From Bacteroidales bacterium (GTDB lineage: Bacteria; Bacteroidota; Bacteroidia; Bacteroidales; UBA932), in the NCBI GenBank assembly GCA_024398125.1, contig JAKSJO010000014.1, positions 1-64,000 on the forward strand: a stretch of 64,000 nt of DNA, in the 5' to 3' direction. This document shows, piece by piece, positions 16,247 to 25,707 of this stretch. The notes under the pieces were generated by a model. It worked only from the letters and a program-made list of their open reading frames with translations, was not told the origin of the DNA and made no database searches. Both the position numbers and the translations under genes were made by a program. Numbering within the stretch: the stretch's first letter is position 1; each line of letters begins with the position of its first letter.

Positions 16247-16678
16247 CTAGTCTACTGGAATCTTCTCGATACGACGCTGGTGACGACCGCCCTCGAAAGG
16301 CTCGGTGAGCCATGCGCGAACGATGCTAACAGCCATTCTGTAAGAAATGAAGCGTGCTGGCATAACGAGCACGTTTGCATTGTTGTGCTGCTTCACGAGC
16401 TTGCCTACCTCGGTGTTCCATGCAAGACCTGCACGGATGCCACGATGGTGGTTGAGGGTGATGGCCATGCCGTTTCCGGTGCCGCAGAGAGCGATTCCGA
16501 GATCGAGCTCGCCCTTCTCGACTGCGCTTGCCATTGGGTGTGCAACGTCAGCATAGTCCATGCTGTCAGTGGTGTCGGTTCCGAAGTTGACAACCTCGTA
16601 GCCCTTGCCAAGAAGATAAGAGATCAGCTTCGCCTTGTACTCGACGCCAGCATGATCGCTGCAGATTCCGATTTTCAT
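16247..16678 (-). CDS. rpiB: Ribose-5-phosphate isomerase B
   Basis: Interconverts ribose-5-phosphate and ribulose-5-phosphate in the pentose phosphate pathway. At 143 residues it has the standard length. It starts KIGICSDHAG and contains the catalytic CGTGNG motif (Cys at about 65), NHHRGIRAG and the NNANVL loop. The gene lies 12 bp after the serine hydrolase and directly abuts truB, whose TTG start follows the rpiB TAG without a gap, which suggests coupled translation. Confidence 0.96.
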   Translation of the reverse strand: MKIGICSDHAGVEYKAKLISYLLGKGYEVVNFGTDTTDSMDYADVAHPMASAVEKGELDLGIALCGTGNGMAITLNHHRGIRAGLAWNTEVGKLVKQHNNANVLVMPARFISYRMAVSIVRAWLTEPFEGGRHQRRIEKIPVD

Positions 16679-16690
16679 ATTGGTAATTGA

Positions 16691-17767
16691 TTATAAAGTG
16701 TCGTATATGTATTTCCAAAGGGTTCTGTACTCGGTCTTGGTATCCTCCGCAAGAGCTGTCATCACAACGACAGCATTCTTGTCCGGAAGAATCGTGCAGA
16801 ACTGACCCCATGCGCCGTCCAGACGGGCAGCACCATGCTGGCAGCACCACATCTGGTATCCGTATCCAAGGTTCCAGTCATCGTTCTTGGTGACCTCCAT
16901 GATCTGTTCCTCAGGGAGATTGTTGCGGCCCTGCCACTGGTAGATATGCGGAGACATGGCGTCATCGATCCATTCTGGGTCGAGAAGCTGCCTGCCGTCC
17001 CATTCGCCGCGCTGAAGGAAGAACTGTCCCATCTTGGCAAGCGATTCAGTGGTCAGGTAGAGTCCCCAGCCGCCGGAGTTGATGCCCTCGTCGCTCTCCT
17101 CCCAGTAGTATCTGCGAATTCCGAGCGGCTTGAACAGCTTGGTGTCAAGATAATCCACCATCTTCTGGCCGGTCACCTTGGTGATGATGGCGGAGAGAAG
17201 GTAACTGTTCATGCTGTTGTATGACCACTTGGTGCCAGGCTTGAAAGTCACTTCGCAGTTGAAGGTCTGGCGTGTAGGGTCGGGCATCCTGCCTGCGCGC
17301 ATGTCCGGGGTGAAGTTGCCGTTGGACAGTCCTGACGACATGATAAGCAGGTCGTACACGGTCATGTCCTTCAGCCATTTCGACTGATGCTTCGGCAGCA
17401 TGCTGGAGTCAAAGAAGTCCACGACATGGTCGGTCAGGCTGACAAGTCCGTCCTGGACGGCAAAGCCGATGGCTGTGGCGGTGAAGGTCTTGCTGGCTGA
17501 CCACATGGTGTGGAGCTCATCGGCATCATGGCCGACTGCATATTCCTCATAGATCACTTCTCCGTCCTTAAGTACCATGAGACTGTGGAGGTCGTCCACA
17601 ACATGTCCGGCGACGTCCTTGAAGGCGTTGCCGTATGCACTTGTGTTGACCGTGGTGCTCTTTGCGCGCTTGAGCGGCTTGTCGCCCTTGGATGTCGGCA
17701 TGAACCATACTGCAGCGGCAAGGGCTATGAGAGCGATTCCGGCCAGGATGGAGAGAATCCTTTTCAT
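16691..17767 (-). CDS. Membrane-anchored serine hydrolase of the beta-lactamase/class C PBP family
   Basis: A 358-residue protein with an N-terminal membrane segment (about 4-23) and a periplasmic beta-lactamase-fold domain. The SxxK motif is SASK (Ser at about 92) and the Tyr motif is W-S-Y-N-S-M-N, in the class C YxN position. Relatives include D-aminopeptidases, esterases and peptidoglycan peptidases, so the exact reaction is open. Its ATG overlaps the gltX stop by one base (TAATG), giving translational coupling. It sits just below the cell-wall cluster, which is consistent with, but does not prove, a cell-wall role. Confidence 0.85.
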   Translation of the reverse strand: MKRILSILAGIALIALAAAVWFMPTSKGDKPLKRAKSTTVNTSAYGNAFKDVAGHVVDDLHSLMVLKDGEVIYEEYAVGHDADELHTMWSASKTFTATAIGFAVQDGLVSLTDHVVDFFDSSMLPKHQSKWLKDMTVYDLLIMSSGLSNGNFTPDMRAGRMPDPTRQTFNCEVTFKPGTKWSYNSMNSYLLSAIITKVTGQKMVDYLDTKLFKPLGIRRYYWEESDEGINSGGWGLYLTTESLAKMGQFFLQRGEWDGRQLLDPEWIDDAMSPHIYQWQGRNNLPEEQIMEVTKNDDWNLGYGYQMWCCQHGAARLDGAWGQFCTILPDKNAVVVMTALAEDTKTEYRTLWKYIYDTL

Positions 17768-19503
17768 TATCCGAGTCTGTTCTTGATGTATTCCATGCGG
17801 GCTGCGAACTCATCGCGGCCGATGAATGATACTATGTCAGCGATACCAAGACCGCTGGAAGCACCTGTAAGTGCGAGTCGGAGACAGTTCATCACCTTGC
17901 CCATAGGCCACTCCTTGCCGCGGATGTACTCTTCGAGAGCGGTCTCGACAGCCTCCTTGGTGAAGTCGCCTTCCATTGCGCATACATGCGCCGCAGCCTC
18001 GATTGCCATTGCGCTGCTGTCCGGTTTCCAGAACTTGTCGGCATCCTTTGCAAGGAATGGAGCGGTTGCAGCGTCATCGAACACCTTGGCGCGAGGATCT
18101 GCCGCTGCACGTGGATCTGCAGGCTTTGCGTTCGCTGCGCCGGCCTTTACTCCGTAAGCCTCGAACTCGGCAGGGGAGATGAACAGATATGATGCGATGT
18201 CCCAGAAGTCCGCCACGAAGGTCGCACGCTCCTTGATGAGCGAAACGAGACTCTTGACGTAGAACTTCGAGAATGTCTTGCCTGCAAAATCGGCCTTGAG
18301 CTCGTGGATGCATGCTCCATCGGGACCCTTCTCGCAAGGGGTGACGTTGATACCGTGCTGCGCGAGCACAGGAATGAATGCCTCGGTGAGCTCCTTGTCG
18401 GTCTTCATGCGGAGGTATTCCTTGTTGAACCACTTTGCCTTCTCGGGGTTGAACTTCGCTCCTGACTTGCCGACCTTGTCGAGTGAGAAAGCGTTCACAA
18501 GCTCCTCCATCGAGAAGATCTCCTGCTCGGTGCCCGGGTTCCAGCCAAGCATGGTAAGAAGGTTGACGAATGCGTCAGGGAAGTATCCGTCCTCGCGGTA
18601 GCCGCGTGACTTCTCGCCCTCGGAATTGACCCACTGGAGAGGGAATACAGGGAAGCCCATCTTGTCTCCGTCGCGCTTGCTGAGCTTGCCGTTGCCGACA
18701 GGCTTGAGAAGCAGAGGAAGATGTGCAAAGCGAGGCTGGGTCTCAGTCCATCCGAATGCCTTGTAGAGCATGTAGTGGAGAGGGAGGGAAGGAAGCCACT
18801 CCTCGCCGCGGATGACCTCACTGATCTCCATGAGGTGGTCGTCGACGATGTTTGCGAGATGGTATGTAGGGAGTTCGTCGGCTCTCTTCCAGAGTACCTT
18901 GTCGTCAAGTGTGTCGGTATTCACTTCAACGTGGCCGCGGATGAGGTCGTCCATCTTGACGATCTCGTTCTCCGGCATCTTGAAGCGTACTGTCCATGTG
19001 TCGGTCTCCTCGAGCAGTCTTGCTGTCTCCTCGGCGCTGAGGCTGAGTGAATTCCTGAGGCTGAGGCGGGACTTCTGGTTGTATGTGAAAGTCTCGCCGG
19101 CGGCTTCTGCCTTTGCGCGGATGGCGTCAAGCTCCTCGGCTGTGTCGAATGCGTAGTATGCATATCCGTTCTCGACAAGCTGCTCCGCATACTTGCGGTA
19201 GATAGGCTTGCGCTGAGACTGGCGGTACGGCGCGTGCGGATGACGCTCAGATGCGGTCTCGACAACCTTTCCGTCCTGGTCTACGCCTTCGTCGGGGATG
19301 ATGCCGCACCAACGGAGCGACTCGATGATATATTCTTCAGCTCCCGGAACGAATCTGTGAGAGTCGGTGTCTTCGATTCTGATGATGAAATCTCCTCCAT
19401 GCTGCTTGGCATAGAGATAGTTATAGAGCGCTGTGCGTACTCCGCCCATGTGGAGCGGACCGGTAGGCGATGGCGCGAATCTTACTCTTGTTCTTCTTTC
19501 CAT
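17767..19503 (-). CDS. gltX: Glutamyl-tRNA synthetase
   Basis: Charges tRNA-Glu with glutamate. The 578-residue class I synthetase has the HIGH-type motif as PSPTGPLHMGG near the N-terminus and the KMSKS-type loop as KLSKRDGDK in the middle. The C-terminal anticodon-binding region contains a short Ala/Pro/Arg/Asp-rich duplicated stretch (ADPRA twice) before ATAPFLAKD. The ATG at 19503 is chosen; a TTG seven codons upstream is open but lies within the -7 box. The gene follows ftsZ by 27 bp and has its own promoter-like box, so it may be transcribed both from the cell-division operon and on its own. Confidence 0.96.
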   Translation of the reverse strand: MERRTRVRFAPSPTGPLHMGGVRTALYNYLYAKQHGGDFIIRIEDTDSHRFVPGAEEYIIESLRWCGIIPDEGVDQDGKVVETASERHPHAPYRQSQRKPIYRKYAEQLVENGYAYYAFDTAEELDAIRAKAEAAGETFTYNQKSRLSLRNSLSLSAEETARLLEETDTWTVRFKMPENEIVKMDDLIRGHVEVNTDTLDDKVLWKRADELPTYHLANIVDDHLMEISEVIRGEEWLPSLPLHYMLYKAFGWTETQPRFAHLPLLLKPVGNGKLSKRDGDKMGFPVFPLQWVNSEGEKSRGYREDGYFPDAFVNLLTMLGWNPGTEQEIFSMEELVNAFSLDKVGKSGAKFNPEKAKWFNKEYLRMKTDKELTEAFIPVLAQHGINVTPCEKGPDGACIHELKADFAGKTFSKFYVKSLVSLIKERATFVADFWDIASYLFISPAEFEAYGVKAGAANAKPADPRAAADPRAKVFDDAATAPFLAKDADKFWKPDSSAMAIEAAAHVCAMEGDFTKEAVETALEEYIRGKEWPMGKVMNCLRLALTGASSGLGIADIVSFIGRDEFAARMEYIKNRLG

Positions 19504-19521
19504 ATTGATCGTTAAAACGTG

Positions 19522-19529
19522 CAAAGATA
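19522..19529 (-). promoter_or_regulatory. -7 element for gltX
   Basis: TATCTTTG on the minus strand, 18 bp before the ATG at 19503 and within the short ftsZ-gltX gap. Confidence 0.55.
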
Positions 19530-19530
19530 A

Positions 19531-20817
19531 CTATTTTTTCCTTGCACTTCTGCGGATTGCAGGGATGGATTCAAGGTCGCTTCTGTCCTCTCCAGGCTTG
19601 ATGGCGAGGGTCGGTCTTTCGTCGAAGTGGAACTTCGGAAGGTTGGTCTTGGTGTTGTATCCGATGGTCTGGATGACATTCCCCTCTGTGCCTGGAAGGC
19701 TGATTCCTTCCTCGGACGAGATCTTTGCGCTCTTGTCATACTCGAAGTCGCTGTCGACCACGATAAGGCTGCCGAGATCCACGTTGGTGATGTTGCTGAG
19801 CTTGCTGTACTCGAAGCCTGTCGCAGCGACGGTTATGTAGATTGAGTCATCTGCGTTCGGATCCTCGTTCCAGATGATACCGCGCTTGAACATCGACACC
19901 TTGCCGAGAGCCGAGCGTATCTTGCTCGAGATCGAGTCGAGGTCGGTAAGGCTGAGACCATTCTCATTCTTTGCAACCGTGATGTTGAGAAGCACCTTCT
20001 GGGCGCTGCTGATCTCGAAATCGTTGAGAAGAGGCGAGTTTATGGCAGCATTGATGGCGTCATCGATACGGTTCGGTCCTGAGCCTGTACCGCAACCCAT
20101 GAGGGCGAGTCCGCTGTCCTTCATGACTGTCCTTACGTCCTCGAAGTCCACGTTCTGGTATCCCGGCTTCTTGATGATCTCGATGATGCCGCTTGCAGCG
20201 GTTGCGAGAATCTGATCTGCCATAGGGAATGCGTCCTGGGCGAGATAGTCACCGAACTGCTCCTTGATCTTCTCGTTGTTGATGATGATGAGGCTGTCGA
20301 CGTTCTTCCTGAGTTCGTTGATGCCGTCGATGGCGCGTCCCATCGCCTCTGTGCCTTCATTCTCGAAAGGAATGGTCACGACGGCAACGGTAAGGACGCC
20401 AGCCTCCTTTGCCATGTGGGCGATTACAGGAGCTGCGCCGGTACCGGTTCCTCCACCGAGACCTGCTGTCACGAAGAGCATGTCTATCATCTCGGAGTCA
20501 TTCTCTCCGAAGAGCATGCGGCGTATGCTGTCCTGAGACTCGATGGCCGCGTTGCGTCCCTTGGTTGCATTGGTTCCTGCTCCGAGTCCCTTGCCCATCT
20601 GGATCTTGTTAGGGACGTCGCAGCGCTGGAGTGCCTGCGAGTCAGTGTTGCAGACGATATAGTTGCAGCCCTTGACCTTCTGGTTGTACATGAAGTTGAC
20701 TGCGTTGCAGCCTCCACCTCCGACTCCGATTACAGTGATTCGTGACTCGTTTGGCTTCCAGTCGTTTGGAAGTGGTATGTTGATTTCGGGTATAAAGAAA
20801 TTATCTTCCATAGTCAT
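19531..20817 (-). CDS. ftsZ: Cell division GTPase FtsZ
   Basis: A tubulin homologue that forms the division ring. The 428-residue protein has the GTP-binding signature [12 protein letters not shown], the N-terminal [11 protein letters not shown] loop and the synergy-loop catalytic acids in the usual place. A variable linker of about 60 residues ends in the conserved tail IPAIRRS, which binds FtsA. It follows ftsA by 2 bp in the dcw operon. Confidence 0.98.
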   Translation of the reverse strand: MTMEDNFFIPEINIPLPNDWKPNESRITVIGVGGGGCNAVNFMYNQKVKGCNYIVCNTDSQALQRCDVPNKIQMGKGLGAGTNATKGRNAAIESQDSIRRMLFGENDSEMIDMLFVTAGLGGGTGTGAAPVIAHMAKEAGVLTVAVVTIPFENEGTEAMGRAIDGINELRKNVDSLIIINNEKIKEQFGDYLAQDAFPMADQILATAASGIIEIIKKPGYQNVDFEDVRTVMKDSGLALMGCGTGSGPNRIDDAINAAINSPLLNDFEISSAQKVLLNITVAKNENGLSLTDLDSISSKIRSALGKVSMFKRGIIWNEDPNADDSIYITVAATGFEYSKLSNITNVDLGSLIVVDSDFEYDKSAKISSEEGISLPGTEGNVIQTIGYNTKTNLPKFHFDERPTLAIKPGEDRSDLESIPAIRRSARKK

Positions 20818-20819
20818 CT

Positions 20820-22433
20820 CTAAAAATCTGAAGTTTCGTCGTAGAGGTTGTCAAGCTTGTCTCTGAACCAGTTGATGATACCAAACTTGCCTACAAGTTC
20901 CTCATGTTTCTTTTTCCTTTCTTCCTCTTTCAGCTTCTGCTCCTCTTCTTTCTGGCGTCTTCTCAGTGCTCTCTCCTCTGCCTCGCGAGCCTTTCTTGCG
21001 GCTTTCTCGGCTGCTTTCTCCGCCTTGATGCGTTCCTTCTCCTCCTTGCTTGCCTCTATATCCTTGCGCCTGAACAGTCCGTCACGCTCGCCGCCTTCTT
21101 CTTCAGTCTCTTCAACCTCCAAAGGTTCCTCCTGCATGCTCTCGCCACTCTCTTCGCTGTCAAAGGCAGTCTCGTCGGCATCCTCGACAGCCTCGTCTAC
21201 CGGCTCCTCCTCAGGGATGATTTCTTCTTCCTCATCCCTAGGGGCCTCGTCGAGACAGTTGAGATACTCAAGTTCCTTGCCGGCAAGGATCATGGCGATC
21301 GAAGTCGCGGAAGAGGTCTCGTCCACGCCCGGACAGCCGACAGCCGAGTATTTGCGGCGTGGGTAGCCGATGCGGACGGTGTATCCCGACATCTCTCCGA
21401 TCAGGGATGAAATGTTAGGCATGGCAGCGGCACCACCGGTAACGACGATGCCACCGGCAAGCTTGTCTGCGAGTCCGCTCTCCTGGACATACCAGAGGAG
21501 CGCGTCGATGATCTCTTCGAGTCGGCGGGTGATGATTTCGGAAAGGTATGCAACTGAAATCTGCTTTGTCAGTCCCGTCTCCTTGTCGTGGATCTGGATT
21601 ATCTTGTCGCGAAGGCTCTGGAGCTTCTCAGGCATGCAGACGCCGTATGCGAGCTTAAGGTTCTCGGCGAGCTTTTCCGAGCAGCTGCATTCGTATTTGA
21701 TGTCGTTTGTGATGGTCTTGCCACCGAACGGTATGGACGCATAGTAGCGGAGGATGCCTCCCTTGTAGATGGTGACCGAGCTGGCAGCGCCACCGATTTC
21801 CATGAGAGCAACGCCATTGTCCATCTCCTCACGGTTCAGGACTGCCTTGGCGGTAATCTCAGGAACGAAGAATTTCTTTGCAGCGACGATGCCGACCTCC
21901 TCGAGGGTCTTGTCGATGTTCCTGCTGTCTCTCTGGCGTCCGACGAATACCTTGAACTTGCCTTCGAGGGTGTCGCTGACCATGCCGACGATATCGTTTT
22001 CGATGGAGTTGATGTAATCATCAGCCGAGAAAGACTGGGCGATCACTCCGAAGCTTACGTTCTTCTCCGGGTTGTCGATAGGATAGGAGTCGACAGCGCT
22101 GCTCTTGAGGTACTCGATCTCCTCTTCGCTGATGCTGGCTTCAGGGTCGGTCCTGACAATCTTTGCGCTGGCCTTCTGCTGGGTCACGCAATATCTTGGC
22201 AGTCCGACGACAACCTGAAGGATCTTAATCTTCAGCTCGCTTTCAGCCTGCTCGATTGCCTTTCCGAGCTCCTTGCCTGCCATCTTGGGGTTGAGCACGG
22301 CACTGTCCCTTACTCCGAGGGACGGCGTTTCTCTGTAGTAAAGGATCTGGGTATCCTTTCCATCGATTTTTGCTACAGTAACGGCGATCTTGGATGAGCC
22401 CAGGTCGACCGCTGCAATATACCTTTCGTCCAT
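20820..22433 (-). CDS. ftsA: Cell division protein FtsA with long charged C-terminal extension
   Basis: An actin-like protein that tethers FtsZ to the membrane. The ATPase core (residues about 1-400) shows the phosphate loops AAVDLGSSK near the N-terminus and GGIVVTGGAAAMPN near 340. At 537 residues it is over 100 longer than the E. coli protein. The excess is an acidic stretch (EEEEIIPEEEPVDEA and beyond), then a Lys/Arg/Glu-rich coiled-coil-like segment, then an amphipathic end (INWFRDKLDNLY) that should be the membrane-targeting helix. Similar extensions occur in Bacteroidetes FtsA. Confidence 0.96.
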   Translation of the reverse strand: MDERYIAAVDLGSSKIAVTVAKIDGKDTQILYYRETPSLGVRDSAVLNPKMAGKELGKAIEQAESELKIKILQVVVGLPRYCVTQQKASAKIVRTDPEASISEEEIEYLKSSAVDSYPIDNPEKNVSFGVIAQSFSADDYINSIENDIVGMVSDTLEGKFKVFVGRQRDSRNIDKTLEEVGIVAAKKFFVPEITAKAVLNREEMDNGVALMEIGGAASSVTIYKGGILRYYASIPFGGKTITNDIKYECSCSEKLAENLKLAYGVCMPEKLQSLRDKIIQIHDKETGLTKQISVAYLSEIITRRLEEIIDALLWYVQESGLADKLAGGIVVTGGAAAMPNISSLIGEMSGYTVRIGYPRRKYSAVGCPGVDETSSATSIAMILAGKELEYLNCLDEAPRDEEEEIIPEEEPVDEAVEDADETAFDSEESGESMQEEPLEVEETEEEGGERDGLFRRKDIEASKEEKERIKAEKAAEKAARKAREAEERALRRRQKEEEQKLKEEERKKKHEELVGKFGIINWFRDKLDNLYDETSDF

Positions 22434-22436
22434 ATC

Positions 22437-23213
22437 TTATTTTTTGCAGATTATCTGTTTCTCGTACTGGACATTCACTGTCCTGTAGTAATTCTCTTCC
22501 TTCTCAGGCTTGATATACTTATAGTAGTTGGCGACTCTGCCGAACTTTGCTGCGATGTCGCTGGGGTATCCGAAAATGAATACCTCCCGTCCTTCGCGTG
22601 GGTACAGCATAAGTCCCTCCTTTTCGTCTACACGTATCTGGGATATGTTCTCAGCCCATATCTTGCTGTCTTCCATATAGCGCAGCATGCCTATCAGGCT
22701 GGCCATCCATTCGCGGCCCTTCTCCTCCGGAGCCAGTCCCTTGTGGTCGGCCTCGATATTGAGGTCGATATCGCCGTCCACCACCGGAACCATGTAAGGG
22801 TATCCAGGCTGCAAAGGAAAGATGAATCCGGACTCGTCGGCGTAGAAACCGGTCTCGTCCATCTGCAGGCGAAGAACAGGCTTGCGCTGGGTGATGACAA
22901 GGTTCAGGTAGCCATCGTCCGTCACGTAGGCTTCGCTGGCCTGGATGGCACTCTGGGAGTTAAGCGCTTCTTCTACCTTGTCCAGTCTCATGCTGTCCAG
23001 CCTCTGGCCGACATAAGAACCGAAGTTGCGCTCCAGTATGTGCTTGACCTCATCCTCGTCGACGAAACGGTAGCTTTCCTTGAAGCTTACGCGTACATCC
23101 GAGCATGTGTCCTGCATACGGTCATGCGAACGTGCGCCGCAGATTGCGACGAACGCCGTGATGCACAGCAGCAGTGCGGCAATGGTCAGGCTCTTTCTCA
23201 ATATAGGGTTCAT
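22437..23213 (-). CDS. ftsQ: Cell division protein FtsQ
   Basis: A 258-residue bitopic membrane protein that links early and late division proteins with FtsL and FtsB. One N-terminal transmembrane helix lies at about 8-27. The periplasmic region carries the POTRA-like part (VRVSFKESYRFVDEDEVKHIL) and the FtsQ beta domain (VPVVDGDID ... VDEKEGLMLYP). The gene overlaps the 3' end of murC by 4 bp and precedes ftsA by 3 bp. Position and topology carry the assignment because sequence conservation in this family is low. Confidence 0.9.
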   Translation of the reverse strand: MNPILRKSLTIAALLLCITAFVAICGARSHDRMQDTCSDVRVSFKESYRFVDEDEVKHILERNFGSYVGQRLDSMRLDKVEEALNSQSAIQASEAYVTDDGYLNLVITQRKPVLRLQMDETGFYADESGFIFPLQPGYPYMVPVVDGDIDLNIEADHKGLAPEEKGREWMASLIGMLRYMEDSKIWAENISQIRVDEKEGLMLYPREGREVFIFGYPSDIAAKFGRVANYYKYIKPEKEENYYRTVNVQYEKQIICKK

Positions 23214-24568
23214 ATACGTGCTTCAAGCATCTTTGTGATAGGTTCGATGAATGCATCGATGTTTCCTGCACCGAAGGTCACAAGTACGTCCAGATCTTCC
23301 TTCTCAAGCAGATCCATGAGTTCTTCCTTGCGGATCATGACCTTTGACGGAGCTGTTATGTCCTTGAATATAATCTCCGAGGTGACTCCGGGTATAGGTT
23401 CCTCGCGGGCAGGGTAGATGTCAAGAAGTATCAGCCTGTCCACACCGCTGAGGGCCTCGGCGAATTCGGCAGCGAAGTCGCGGGTACGGGTGAAAAGGTG
23501 AGGCTGGAATACGGCAGTTATCTTTCTGTGCGGGAAAATGCCCCTGATCGAAGAGATCGCTGTTGCGAGCTCAGCCGGATGGTGTGCGTAGTCATCGATG
23601 TATGTCAGTCCTGTGCGGTTGACATGGACGTCGATCCTGCGCTTTGCACCTCCGAATGTACCGATGGCGTGACGAATGCCTTCCTCGGAAATGCCGTAAA
23701 GTATGCTGACAGCTGCAGCGGCGATGCTGTTTTCGACGTTGACCCAGCCGAGCGTGCCGACCTTGATGTCCTTGAGCACTCCTTCCGGATGGACGAGGTC
23801 GTATGTGTAGTGTCCCAGCTCGTCCAGACGCATGTTCTCTGCATGGAAATCGGCTGAGGCGTCATCGAGATGATAGCTGTATATCTTTGCCTTGGTGTGG
23901 CTGTTGTCGATAGGGAGACCTTTCTTCGCGATGATGGCATCGCTGACCTGGGACGCGAAGGCCTGGAAAGCCTCGATCACGTGCTCATGGTCGCCGTAGA
24001 TGTCAAGATGGTCTGCATCCATGGCTGTGATGACGGCGATGGAAGGGAACAGCTGGAGGAATGAGCGGTCGAACTCGTCGGCCTCAGCGACCACGGTCGG
24101 AGTCTTGCTCATGAGCAGGTTGGTGCCGTAATTCTTGGATATACCTCCGAGGAATGCTGTACAGCCTTCGCCGCTCTCGGTAAGGATGTGCGCCAGCAAT
24201 GTACTGGTAGTTGTCTTTCCATGTGTGCCGGATACGGCAAGGCAGCGCTGTCCCTTGGCAATCTCGCCAAGAGTGCGGGAGCGCTTGATGACGCGGTAGC
24301 CATTCTCCTGGACATAGACGAGCTCGCCCATGTCGGCAGGAATGGCAGGAGTGTAGACCACGAGTGTGCTTTCAACGTCCTTCGGGATGTAGCTGCAGTC
24401 ATCGCTGTAGTGCACGCCGATGCCTTCTTCTTCGAGCTTCTTTGTCAGTTCGGACGGAGTGCGGTCATAACCGCTGACCTCGTATCCCTTGAATTTATAA
24501 TATCTGGCGATGGCACTCATGCCAATGCCTCCGATTCCGATGAAATAAACGTTCTTAAGCTCTGCCAT
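23210..24568 (-). CDS. murC: UDP-N-acetylmuramate--L-alanine ligase
   Basis: Adds L-Ala, the first amino acid of the peptidoglycan stem, to UDP-MurNAc using ATP. The 452-residue Mur ligase has the N-terminal IGIGGIGMSA nucleotide fold, the ATP loop GTHGKTTTSTLLAH, the EADEFDRSFL metal site and the C-terminal DDYAHHPAE motif specific to MurC. It follows murG by 2 bp and overlaps ftsQ by 4 bp. Confidence 0.97.
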   Translation of the reverse strand: MAELKNVYFIGIGGIGMSAIARYYKFKGYEVSGYDRTPSELTKKLEEEGIGVHYSDDCSYIPKDVESTLVVYTPAIPADMGELVYVQENGYRVIKRSRTLGEIAKGQRCLAVSGTHGKTTTSTLLAHILTESGEGCTAFLGGISKNYGTNLLMSKTPTVVAEADEFDRSFLQLFPSIAVITAMDADHLDIYGDHEHVIEAFQAFASQVSDAIIAKKGLPIDNSHTKAKIYSYHLDDASADFHAENMRLDELGHYTYDLVHPEGVLKDIKVGTLGWVNVENSIAAAAVSILYGISEEGIRHAIGTFGGAKRRIDVHVNRTGLTYIDDYAHHPAELATAISSIRGIFPHRKITAVFQPHLFTRTRDFAAEFAEALSGVDRLILLDIYPAREEPIPGVTSEIIFKDITAPSKVMIRKEELMDLLEKEDLDVLVTFGAGNIDAFIEPITKMLEARI

Positions 24569-24570
24569 AG

Positions 24571-25704
24571 CTATTTCTCCAATAATCTGTATGCCTCCTC
24601 GACTATCTTCATTGCCGCGTCAGGGAGTGCAAGCTGTGCGACATTCCTTTCAATTTCTGCGATCCTTGCCTGGTCATGTACGAGTCCGAGTGCTACAGGC
24701 ATCAGTTTCTCCGATGCTTCGGCATCCTTCACGATGAGCGCTGCGTCCTTGCGTACGAGAGCCATGGCATTGTGGGTCTGGTGGTCCTCCGCCACGTTAG
24801 GCGATGGAACGAGAACTGTGGCCTTGTGGGTCGCGCAGAACTCGGATACCGAGCTGGCTCCTGAGCGCGAAATGACTACATCTGCAGCAGCGTATGCGAG
24901 ATCCATGCGTTTGATGAAGTCGCTGTGCATAATGTCTGTGCAATCCTTGTGATCTTCCATGAACCTGTCGGTCTCGGGCTTGTAGTACTTGCCGCACTGC
25001 CAGAGAATCTGGACGCCCTCGCCACCTGGACAGCCGTCGCTGATCCATTTCTTCATGGCGTCGTTGAGGGTGCGGCTTCCAAGGCTTCCACCAACGATGA
25101 GGATATGTTTCTTTGACGGGTCGAAGCCGTACATCTCGATGCCTTCGGCCTTCATTTCGGCTGTTGCAGGGACCATTTCCTTGCGGATAGGGTTTCCTGT
25201 CATTACAATCTTGTCGGCAGGGAAGAACCTTTCCATGTTCTCGTATGCGACACAGATGCTTCCGACGCGCTTGCCGAGCAGCTTGTTGGTCAGTCCGGCA
25301 AATCCATTCTGCTCCTGGATGAGTGCAGGAATACCCATGGATGTGGCTGCGAAGAGCAGGGGAGCGCTGGCGTATCCACCTACACCGATTGCAAGGTCGG
25401 GCTTGAATTCCTTGATGATCTTCCTGGCGTTAAGCACGCTTCCGACAACCTTGAAAGGAACGGTGAGGTCGTTGAGGATGTTCTTGAGTGTAAGCTGTCT
25501 CTGCAGTCCGACAATCTTAAGTCCTACTATCTTGTATCCGGCAGCCGGAACCTTCTCCATCTCCATCTTGCCTTCTGCTCCGACGAAGAGTATTTCTGTG
25601 TCGGGGTTGACTTCCTTGAGCTTGCCGGCAATCGACACTGCAGGGAAGATGTGACCTCCTGTGCCGCCTCCGCTGATTATGACTCTCAATGCCTTGTGTT
25701 CCAT
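24571..25704 (-). CDS. murG: UDP-GlcNAc:lipid I N-acetylglucosaminyltransferase
   Basis: Converts lipid I to lipid II at the inner face of the membrane. The 377-residue GT28 enzyme begins with the glycine-rich ISGGGTGGHIFPA motif. It also contains GVGGYASAPLL, IQEQNGFAGLTNK and the C-terminal donor-site SRSGASSVSE. It is spaced 3 bp after ftsW and 2 bp before murC. Confidence 0.97.
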   Translation of the reverse strand: MEHKALRVIISGGGTGGHIFPAVSIAGKLKEVNPDTEILFVGAEGKMEMEKVPAAGYKIVGLKIVGLQRQLTLKNILNDLTVPFKVVGSVLNARKIIKEFKPDLAIGVGGYASAPLLFAATSMGIPALIQEQNGFAGLTNKLLGKRVGSICVAYENMERFFPADKIVMTGNPIRKEMVPATAEMKAEGIEMYGFDPSKKHILIVGGSLGSRTLNDAMKKWISDGCPGGEGVQILWQCGKYYKPETDRFMEDHKDCTDIMHSDFIKRMDLAYAAADVVISRSGASSVSEFCATHKATVLVPSPNVAEDHQTHNAMALVRKDAALIVKDAEASEKLMPVALGLVHDQARIAEIERNVAQLALPDAAMKIVEEAYRLLEK

Positions 25705-25707
25705 ATC

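Noticed and set aside
20848..21410. Ser/Phe/Leu-rich plus-strand frames opposite the ftsA C-terminus
   Set aside because: They are the antisense of the Glu/Lys-rich tail of FtsA, a common artefact.
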